From the NCBI RefSeq assembly GCF_000745965.1, contig NZ_JQKI01000027.1:19095-83094 (forward strand): a stretch of DNA of 64,000 bases, given 5' to 3'. The notes under the pieces were generated by a model. It saw only the letters and a list, made by a program, of their open reading frames with translations. It searched no databases and was not told the DNA's origin. A program made the translations under genes and the position numbers. Positions within the stretch are counted from its first letter, which is position 1; every line of letters starts with the position of its first letter. Below are positions 1 to 6,678 of this stretch, piece by piece. Source of the stretch: Edaphobacter aggregans DSM 19364. GTDB taxonomy: Bacteria; Acidobacteriota; Terriglobia; Terriglobales; Acidobacteriaceae.

Positions 1-2079
1 GACGGGAGCGGAGTGATTACGGGCACGATTCTTTCGACGGGCAACGTGATTGGACTCTCCCGCACTGTGGGGCAGCAGTATGTCGCCAACGAGACGCACA
101 GCTTCAACGCGCGAACGGTGAACGAGGCGCGGTTTGGCTACACGCGGCGCGCGCTGAATCGGTCGGGAGCATTCCTGCCGGGGACGGCATCGGCGGCACT
201 GGGAATTCCCGGGATCCCAACCAACGCGGCATTCAACGACGCACTACCGGTCTTCGCCATCGCGGGCATCACGCAGCTTGGGCCTTCGCCGAGCACCTTC
301 TCGAATTTTTCGACGAATGTGACGCAGGTCTTCGACATGGTCTCGCGGGTTCAGGGAAGGCATGCACTGAAGGCCGGAGTCGACCTGCGCTGGGAGCACC
401 TGGATGCGGTGCAGCCACCGAACCCGACGGGCAACTTCGCATTTTCGACGTTGTTTACGAATCAGGGTGGTGTGACGAACTCGGGGAATGCGGTGGCGAG
501 TTTTCTGCTGGGACAGGTGAATACGTTTTCCATCGATCTACAGCGAAGCGTAATACGTCCTCGCGCGCATATCGCTGAGTTCTTCGTACAGGATGACTGG
601 AAGGCGACGCCGCGGCTGACCGTAAACGCCGGGCTGCGATGGACTCTGAACTTTCCGTCGACTGAGGTTCATAACCAGGGCGCGGTCTTCAATCTGACAA
701 CGCAACGGTATCAGTACCTGGGACAGGATGGCTTTCCGCGCTCGGCGCGCGAGCTTCACTATGGCAACGTGGGGCCGAGGCTCGGCTTCAGCTACCTGGT
801 GACGCCGAAGACGGTAGTGCGCTCGAGCTATGGGATCATCTTCATCGAGCAGACGGGCATTACGACGCCGTTCACAACGCCGCAGTTTCCGTTTCTTCAG
901 ACAGTGCAGCAGGCGACGCTCGACAGCATTCATCCGGCGTTCGTCCTTTCGAGTGGGCCATCGGTTGCACCGATTCCTTTGAACGCCGATGCGGGATTGG
1001 GGCAGGGCGTCTTTACGGTGAATCGCAAGCTTGGTTCGGGTTACGTGCAGCAGTGGAACCTTGCGGTACAGCATGAGCTGATGCGCGATCTTGCGATTGA
1101 GGTGGCCTATACGGGATCGGTGATCACGCGCGTGGGGATTCCGGACACTAACCTCAATCAGCTGACGGTGGCGCAGCTTGCGCAGGGTTCTGCGCTGACG
1201 GCTACGGTAGCGAATCCCTACTATGGGCAGATTCCGGTGTCGTCTTCGATTGGCGGGAAGACTGTTTCGGTGGCGCAGTTGCAGAGGCCATATCCGCGAT
1301 TTCTTACCGTGTCATCGTTCCGCAAGAATACAGGTCGCACGAACTACAACGCGGCGGAGTTGAAGGTTGAGAAGCGGACCAGCTATGGCTTGACGGCGAT
1401 GCTGAGCTATACGCACTCGAAGCTGATGGATGATGCGTCGTCGGTGTTTGACTCGTCGATTCTGACGGGGCCGGTGGCGAACTTTCCTGTGGCCGACAGC
1501 TTCAATCCTTCGCTGGAGCGCGATGCTTCGCTGGGCGATATGCCGAATGTGACGGTGGGGTCGGTGGTGTATGCGCTGCCGATGGGCAGGGGGCATCGGG
1601 TGGCCTCGTCCGGCGCGATGGCGTGGCTGTTGGGCGGGTGGAACGTCAATAGCATCGTTACGATCCAGAGCGGCATGCCGTTCGCCATTACGCAGGCGAC
1701 GAACTTCAACGCATTCGCCGGGTTCGGAACGCAGCGGCCGATGATCAGCGGACGGCCGAATCTTTCTGCGGATATGAGGACGGTCGCGCGGTTTATCAAC
1801 ACGGCCGCGTTCTCGATCACGCCGCAGTTCAAGCTGGGCAATGCATCACGTGATCCTGCACGCGGGCCGGCGTATCGCGACTGGGATCTGGGGCTGGTGA
1901 AGACGACGCAGTTTGGGGAGCGGCTTGCGCTCGAGCTGCGGGGAGAGGTCTTCAACGTGACGAATACGCCGGCGTTCGCGCAGCCGAATGCGACGGTTGG
2001 CACGGCAAACTTCGGGTCCATTACGGCGACCACGGCTGACCCGCGCGTGGTGCAGGTTGCCGGGAAGCTGCGGTTCTAG
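1..2079 (+). CDS. TonB-dependent receptor, Oar-like, C-terminal part (5' end outside window)
   Basis: The frame is open from base 1, so this is the last 692 codons of a longer gene; the signal peptide, carboxypeptidase-regulatory domain and most of the plug lie upstream of the window. What remains alternates short polar turns with amphipathic strands, as in a large outer-membrane beta-barrel, and ends in ...GKLRF with the C-terminal Phe typical of barrels handled by the Bam machinery. Phrases such as 'FFVQDDWKATPRLTVNAGLRW' type segments around residue 190, 'VQQWNLAVQHEL' and 'LELRGEVFNVTNTPAF' recur in acidobacterial Oar-like receptors. The ligand cannot be told; in this lineage such receptors are usually linked to carbohydrate or peptide uptake. 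The convergent gene on the other strand ends only 11 bases after the stop. Confidence 0.9.
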   Translation, partial: DGSGVITGTILSTGNVIGLSRTVGQQYVANETHSFNARTVNEARFGYTRRALNRSGAFLPGTASAALGIPGIPTNAAFNDALPVFAIAGITQLGPSPSTFSNFSTNVTQVFDMVSRVQGRHALKAGVDLRWEHLDAVQPPNPTGNFAFSTLFTNQGGVTNSGNAVASFLLGQVNTFSIDLQRSVIRPRAHIAEFFVQDDWKATPRLTVNAGLRWTLNFPSTEVHNQGAVFNLTTQRYQYLGQDGFPRSARELHYGNVGPRLGFSYLVTPKTVVRSSYGIIFIEQTGITTPFTTPQFPFLQTVQQATLDSIHPAFVLSSGPSVAPIPLNADAGLGQGVFTVNRKLGSGYVQQWNLAVQHELMRDLAIEVAYTGSVITRVGIPDTNLNQLTVAQLAQGSALTATVANPYYGQIPVSSSIGGKTVSVAQLQRPYPRFLTVSSFRKNTGRTNYNAAELKVEKRTSYGLTAMLSYTHSKLMDDASSVFDSSILTGPVANFPVADSFNPSLERDASLGDMPNVTVGSVVYALPMGRGHRVASSGAMAWLLGGWNVNSIVTIQSGMPFAITQATNFNAFAGFGTQRPMISGRPNLSADMRTVARFINTAAFSITPQFKLGNASRDPARGPAYRDWDLGLVKTTQFGERLALELRGEVFNVTNTPAFAQPNATVGTANFGSITATTADPRVVQVAGKLRF

Positions 2080-2090
2080 CGAGAGAAGAG

Positions 2091-2900
2091 TTACTTGGTG
2101 TGGAAGACCTTGTGGTTGATGTCGGGCCAGTACTCTTTGAAGGCGTAGCTGGCCGAGTCAATGATGCAGCTGGTGAGCCACTTCTGTCCGACCTTGGTCC
2201 AGGTGCGGTACTCGGAGGGATAGTAGAGGGTCGAGACGCCTGCCGCCGCTCCTGCTCCGATGATCTCCGAGTAGTTGGGGGCGCTGCCGCCGTCGTCGGT
2301 GCGGGTGACGAGAACGCGTGTTGCGGCGTAGAAGACCCGCTTGCGGAAGCTTCCGTGGCCGAGCGTGTAGAAGCGGTTGTCCTGGCGGAAGGCCACAGGA
2401 CCAAGGCCGCTGACCATAAAGTTCTCGCCGGCGGTGTCGAGTAGTGTGTGCCAGTAGTAGCGACCGTAGCCGACGGCCCCCTGGCGAAACTGAGGGTAGG
2501 AGTTGCTATTCATGGAGAAGCCGGCCTGGACTGCGGCCATCACAAAGGAGGAGTAGTCGAAGCTGTTTTTGGCAGCAATGATGAACTTGTCCTTTGGGGT
2601 CTGCGGCGGCAGCTTCGCATCCGCGGAGACAGAACTGAAGTTGGGCATGATGCCGAGGATGCGCTTGGTCTGTTGGGGACCGCCGGCATCGGGCGTTGTT
2701 GGCGGAACGAGCTGAGCTCCTGCTGCGGACGGTGTCTGTTGCTGTTGCTTGGGAGCGTCAGGAAGCTCTTCGGCGGCGCTGCGGGAGCTGGTAATCGCAA
2801 TTAGCTGTTGGGAGCGAACAGGTACGGAGCCGAGGGGAACGAAGAAGAAGGCGGCGCTCGTGGCGAGAATGCTGCAGGAGCGTCGGATATCGTGAGGCAT
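2091..2900 (-). CDS. exported protein of unknown function, acidobacterial family
   Basis: A 269-residue protein with a hydrophobic N-terminus (about residues 10-30, ending near VRSQQ) that reads as a signal peptide. A Pro/Gln/Ala-rich low-complexity stretch (about 45-80) follows, then a motif I know from uncharacterised acidobacterial exported proteins: 'GIMPNFSSVSADAKLPP', followed by 'TPKDKF'. The C-terminal 150 residues are aromatic and Gly rich (YGRYYWHTLLDTAGENF, PNYSEIIGAGAAAG), suggesting membrane association or an outer-membrane position. No catalytic motif is visible and no function is assigned. It is convergent with the TonB receptor and lies 79 bases downstream of the alpha-oxoamine synthase on the same strand, so co-transcription is possible. 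No strong Shine-Dalgarno sequence precedes the ATG. Confidence 0.75.
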   Translation of the reverse strand: MPHDIRRSCSILATSAAFFFVPLGSVPVRSQQLIAITSSRSAAEELPDAPKQQQQTPSAAGAQLVPPTTPDAGGPQQTKRILGIMPNFSSVSADAKLPPQTPKDKFIIAAKNSFDYSSFVMAAVQAGFSMNSNSYPQFRQGAVGYGRYYWHTLLDTAGENFMVSGLGPVAFRQDNRFYTLGHGSFRKRVFYAATRVLVTRTDDGGSAPNYSEIIGAGAAAGVSTLYYPSEYRTWTKVGQKWLTSCIIDSASYAFKEYWPDINHKVFHTK

Positions 2901-2979
2901 ACAGCCTAAGACGCACTTCTGAGCAAATCGATGCGGTGTCGGAGTGAGATCTGACTCTTAAGTTGAAGGATTTCACCGC

Positions 2980-4209
2980 TTATGAAGCGACCTCTGCGAG
3001 GAGGTTCATCTTGCGTGCGACGGTGGTGAGGATCTCGAGCGACTGATCGATCTGCTCGCGGGTATGTTCGCTGGTCATGATGGTGCGGATGCGTGCCTTG
3101 CCTTCGGGGACGGTGGGGAAGGCGATGCCGGTGGCCATCAGGCCTGCGTCGAAGAGGGCTTTGCTGAAGTCCATTGTTTTGCGGCCGTCACCGATGATGA
3201 TGGGGGTGATGGGGGTCTCGCTGGCGGGAGTGGTTTTGCCGCCGACGTCGAAGCCCGCGTTGGTGAGCTGCTGCTTGAAGTAGCGGGTGTTCGACCAGAG
3301 GCGCTCGATGCGCTCGGGCTCGTTCTCGAGGATGTCGAAGGCGGCGATGCAGGTTGCGGCCACTGACGGCGGGTGCGAGGTGGAGAAGAGGAAGGGGCGC
3401 GCGCGGTGGTAGAGGTAGTCGATGAGGTCGCGTGAGCCGCAGACGTAGCCGCCGAGGGCTCCGATGGCCTTGGAGAGCGTTCCGACCTGCACGTCGACGC
3501 GCTGGGTGCAGTGGAAGTGATCGACGGAGCCGCGTCCGTTGCGGCCGAGGACTCCGGAGGCGTGGGCATCGTCGACCATCATGATGGCGCCGTATTTGTC
3601 GGCGAGGTCGCAGAGCTTGTCGACGGGTCCGATGTCGCCGTCCATGGAGAAGACACCGTCGGTGATGACGAGCTTGCGGCCGGGTTCGTTCTGGACTTCC
3701 TTGAGGAGCTCTTCGCAGTGAGCGGCGTCTTTGTGGCGGAAGACCTTGATCTTCGCGCGAGAGAGGCGCGCGCCGTCGATGATGCTGGCGTGGTTGAGCT
3801 CGTCGGAGAGGATGAAGTCCTCTTTGCCGAGGATGCTGGAGACGGTTCCGGCGTTGGCGGTGAAGCCGGACTGGAAGACGACGCAGGCCTCGACACCTTT
3901 GAAGGCGGCGATCTTTTCTTCGAGCTCCATGTGGATGCGCATGGTTCCGGCGATGGTGCGGACGGCTCCGGAGCCGACGCCGTATTTTTGTGTGGCGGCG
4001 ATGGCGGCCTCTTTGAGCCTCGGGTCGTCGCAGAGGCCGAGGTAGTTGTTGGAGGCGAGGTTGATGACTTTCCTTTCGTCGTAGGTGCAGACGGGACCTT
4101 GCTCATCTTCGAGGATGCGCAGCTTGAAGTAGGTTCCACGCTGCTTGAGCTCGTTGAGTTGTTCGGTCAGGTGTGCGAGCTGCGGGCGCGTTTGGGCTGC
4201 GGTGGTCAT
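2980..4209 (-). CDS. kbl: glycine C-acetyltransferase (2-amino-3-ketobutyrate CoA ligase)
   Basis: A 409-residue fold-type I PLP enzyme of the alpha-oxoamine synthase family. Visible landmarks are LASNNYLGL (about 51-59), the ring-stacking region NHAS (H140), DDAHASGVLG with the PLP-nitrogen Asp (about 213-222) and GTLSKAIGALGGY with the Schiff-base Lys near 247. The family condenses an amino acid with an acyl-CoA; length and the wording of the N-terminal and GTLSK regions fit Kbl, which cleaves 2-amino-3-oxobutyrate to glycine and acetyl-CoA in threonine breakdown. A related 8-amino-7-oxononanoate synthase (BioF) is the main alternative. There is no threonine dehydrogenase or biotin gene beside it, so context does not decide. 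Cytoplasmic, no signal peptide. Confidence 0.87.
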   Translation of the reverse strand: MTTAAQTRPQLAHLTEQLNELKQRGTYFKLRILEDEQGPVCTYDERKVINLASNNYLGLCDDPRLKEAAIAATQKYGVGSGAVRTIAGTMRIHMELEEKIAAFKGVEACVVFQSGFTANAGTVSSILGKEDFILSDELNHASIIDGARLSRAKIKVFRHKDAAHCEELLKEVQNEPGRKLVITDGVFSMDGDIGPVDKLCDLADKYGAIMMVDDAHASGVLGRNGRGSVDHFHCTQRVDVQVGTLSKAIGALGGYVCGSRDLIDYLYHRARPFLFSTSHPPSVAATCIAAFDILENEPERIERLWSNTRYFKQQLTNAGFDVGGKTTPASETPITPIIIGDGRKTMDFSKALFDAGLMATGIAFPTVPEGKARIRTIMTSEHTREQIDQSLEILTTVARKMNLLAEVAS

Positions 4210-4342
4210 GCAACTATCGTAAACCTTAGTGCGGTACGGACGGCGTGGAGACTGACGTGCATGTTAAGTATAGGTGTGGATGTTGTTGCTCCGCAGAACG
4301 TAAAAAATCCCTGGTAAGAGGAAAGAAAAGGAGCTTCGTACG

Positions 4343-5260
4343 ATGATTGCTCAAGACACGACGCGAACGACGATGAAGGCTGCGGTACTTGTTTTTGCGA
4401 TGCTGGCCTTTGTTGGTTGCCAGTCGAAGCAGGACAAGGCGATCGAGGATGCCAAGAAGCAGGCTGCGGCAACGGGACAGGCGCAGCAGGTGGTCTCGGT
4501 TGATAAAAACGGAAACACGACGACGACGACGGTTCAGCCTCCGCTTCCGGGACAGACCGGGCAGCAGGTGACGACGACGGTGACCCCGGCCTCGGGTGTT
4601 CCGGCGAATGCGCCGGCGGTGGCCGGAGGGCAGGCGGCGCCGGTTGCTCAGCAGGCGACGGTGATGGCGAATGGGCAGCCGGAGGTTCCGGCGGCGCAGC
4701 AGCAGCCGGCGGCGGGTCCGGCAAGCGCTGCGATTGCGCCGGCGGATGTGAAGATTCCAGCGGGTACGACGCTGGCGATCCGGATCAACCAGCACATCAG
4801 CGTGAAGACGAGCCACGCGGGCGATCCGTTTGACGGCGAGATCGCGGAGCCGGTGGCGGACAGGAGCGGCCGCTTGATCGTTCCGAAGGGAACTCCTGTG
4901 GGCGGCGTGGTTGCTGAGTCGCACAAGCGCGGGCGCTTCAAGGGCGCGTCGGTCCTGCAGCTGCAGCTGACGTCGATGACTCTGAATGGGCAGCGCTATC
5001 CGCTGGAGACGAGCAGCCTGACACGAACCAAGAAGGGCAAGGGCAAGCGATCGGCTGCGATGATCGGCGGCGGCGCCGGTCTGGGAATGCTGGTCGGCGG
5101 TCTTGCGACTGGCGGGACCGGATTGTTGATCGGCGGTCTTGCTGGTGCGGGCGCGGGAACGGCTGCGGCCGGGCTGACGGGAAATGGCGATATCGACATT
5201 CCGTCGGAGTCCATTGTGCGGTTCAAGCTGGCTGAGGGGCTTTCGGTTCAGCCTTCCTGA
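4343..5260 (+). CDS. glycine-zipper lipoprotein
   Basis: A 305-residue protein with a lipoprotein signal: hydrophobic run from about residue 12 and lipobox FVGC with the acceptor Cys at 26. The start at 4343 is favoured over the in-frame ATG 30 bases later because AAAGGAG lies 9 bases upstream of it. Residues 45-135 are Ala/Pro/Gln/Thr-rich low complexity. A conserved beta-rich region follows (about 138-225, with 'IPAGTTLAIRINQHISVKTS' and 'GRLIVPKGTPVGGVV'), then a basic linker TRTKKGKGKR. After that comes a glycine zipper (about 242-285, repeating GGGAGLGMLVGGLATGG) that could insert in or line a membrane. The pattern is common in acidobacterial envelope proteins of unknown function. A strong hairpin terminator follows. 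No role beyond envelope anchoring can be given. Confidence 0.8.
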   Translation: MIAQDTTRTTMKAAVLVFAMLAFVGCQSKQDKAIEDAKKQAAATGQAQQVVSVDKNGNTTTTTVQPPLPGQTGQQVTTTVTPASGVPANAPAVAGGQAAPVAQQATVMANGQPEVPAAQQQPAAGPASAAIAPADVKIPAGTTLAIRINQHISVKTSHAGDPFDGEIAEPVADRSGRLIVPKGTPVGGVVAESHKRGRFKGASVLQLQLTSMTLNGQRYPLETSSLTRTKKGKGKRSAAMIGGGAGLGMLVGGLATGGTGLLIGGLAGAGAGTAAAGLTGNGDIDIPSESIVRFKLAEGLSVQPS

Positions 5261-5490
5261 GGTACCCTCCCTCCCGTACTCTTTGTGCAAAGTATTCGAT
5301 TCAGATGAGTTAGGTTGGTACTCTGCTCGAAGCTGAAGAAGAAGCCCGGATTGCTCCGGGCTTTTCTTTTTTTCTCTCTATTTCTCTTGTAGAGAATTGG
5401 AGGTAATTAATCGGCACATTATATTTGCTTTGTTTTCATCAGGTTGAGTGGTTTGGGGACTTGACAACGTTTTGGGCGATTCGGATGCTC
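5261..5490. repeat. long diverged intergenic element, copy A
   Basis: This gap shares an ordered set of sequence blocks with 34239-34560: a C-rich start, GCAAAGTATTC, TTAGGTTGGTACT, a GC-rich hairpin block, AATTAATCGGCAC, GGTTGAG and CTTGACAxCGTTTT. GCAAAGTA (5287-5294) and TACTCTGC (5319-5326) can pair with one mismatch. The element begins directly after the stop codon of the lipoprotein gene and ends before the convergent reductase. The match was made by eye. Confidence 0.6.
5343..5374 (+). terminator. rho-independent terminator after the glycine-zipper lipoprotein
   Basis: AGCCCGGA (5343-5350), loop TTGC, then TCCGGGCT (5355-5362) form a perfect 8-bp stem, followed at once by a T-rich run TTTCTTTTTTTC. 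It lies about 80 bases after the stop codon of the lipoprotein gene and inside intergenic element copy A. Confidence 0.9.
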
Positions 5491-6558
5491 TCATGGAATG
5501 ACTCGCTGATTGCGTAGGTGTCGAAAGAGCGCAAAGAAGCTGTCGTCTGTGGGCACGTAATCCAAAAAGCCGAGTCGCCGGCTTTTGCTCATATCGGTGA
5601 CGACTTCGATAGGACGGCCGAGGTCGGCGTCGGTGTGCCAGGGAGATACAAGCGAGTTCAGTTTTGGCTCGATGAGGTCGTGTCTAGTTGCTATCTGCTC
5701 CCAGACGGGCGCGGCGTCTGCCAGTTGAATCTCCAGAGGGGAGACCTTGTCAGGAAATGGAGCTGGCTCGATATTGAACCATTGCGCCAGACGCTGCCAC
5801 ATCCAGCTCCAGCGAAAGACATCGCCATTGACGATGTTGAAGTCCTGATTTCGAGCGGCGGGAGTGGTGGAGGCCCAGATGAGATGGCGGCCGAGCAGCC
5901 GGGCATCGGTCATGTCGGTGAGGCTGTTCCATTGCACCGCCGAACCTGGAAAGACAAAGGGACGTCCTGTAGCCCGGCCGATAGAGGCATACACCGCGAG
6001 CGTGACGCCCATGTTCATCGCGTTACCGTGAGCCCAACCGATGATGGTGTGAGGACGGTGTACGCTCCAGCCAAATCCATCCCGATCGGCGGCGGCGAAG
6101 ACTTCATCTTCCTGCGCGTAATAGAAGTTCTCCACGTTCAGACGGCCCTGTTCCTCGCGGAAGGGTGTTGCGGGAAGGGTTCCTTTTCCGTAGGCCTCGA
6201 AGGGACCGAGGTAGTGCTTGAGGCCCGTCACCAGTGCGACGTGTTCCACCGAAGCGTGGGGCCGGATTGCGTCGAGGAGGTTTCGGACCAGGGCACTGTT
6301 TACTCTTATGTTTTCCGCTTCTGTTGGCTGGCGCATCCATGTCGACAGAAAGACATGGGTCGGTCTGATGCGGTCAAGAGCACTGCGCAGGGAATCTGTT
6401 GATGTGAGATCGGCGGCGACCGGTTCAACACCGTCGATGGAGACGGGCTTTCGGGCCAGACCGAAGATCTTCCACTCGTTCGGTTGCGCGGCCAGCTCTG
6501 TTGCAAGATTTCTTCCTACGATGCCTGATGCGCCAACAATCAAAGCTGTTTTACTCAC
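5491..6558 (-). CDS. PRISE-type SDR reductase (progesterone 5-beta-reductase/iridoid synthase-like)
   Basis: A 355-residue extended short-chain dehydrogenase. The N-terminus ALIVGASGIVGRNL is the dinucleotide-binding glycine motif. TGLKHYLGPF (about 112-121) and NFYYAQED (about 143-150) are the signature regions of the PRISE subfamily, whose members reduce activated C=C bonds of enones with NADPH; the Tyr of NFYY replaces the usual YxxxK geometry. The substrate in bacteria is generally unknown, and an NAD(P)-dependent epimerase label is often given. Translation starts at GTG 6558, supported by AGAAGGGG a few bases upstream. No signal peptide, so cytoplasmic. It is convergent with the lipoprotein gene and not obviously in an operon with the GH31 gene upstream, 120 bases away on the same strand. 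Confidence 0.85.
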   Translation of the reverse strand: MSKTALIVGASGIVGRNLATELAAQPNEWKIFGLARKPVSIDGVEPVAADLTSTDSLRSALDRIRPTHVFLSTWMRQPTEAENIRVNSALVRNLLDAIRPHASVEHVALVTGLKHYLGPFEAYGKGTLPATPFREEQGRLNVENFYYAQEDEVFAAADRDGFGWSVHRPHTIIGWAHGNAMNMGVTLAVYASIGRATGRPFVFPGSAVQWNSLTDMTDARLLGRHLIWASTTPAARNQDFNIVNGDVFRWSWMWQRLAQWFNIEPAPFPDKVSPLEIQLADAAPVWEQIATRHDLIEPKLNSLVSPWHTDADLGRPIEVVTDMSKSRRLGFLDYVPTDDSFFALFRHLRNQRVIP

Positions 6559-6678
6559 GTTTCCCCTTCTGGCTCCGAACGCTTCGGAGAGGAACTTCCT
6601 CCTGGCGAGCGTTCGCCTAGCAAAGTAGATTCCCGCGCAACCCCGCGGGGTTCGACATGAGTGCGGAAAGCCTTCGAG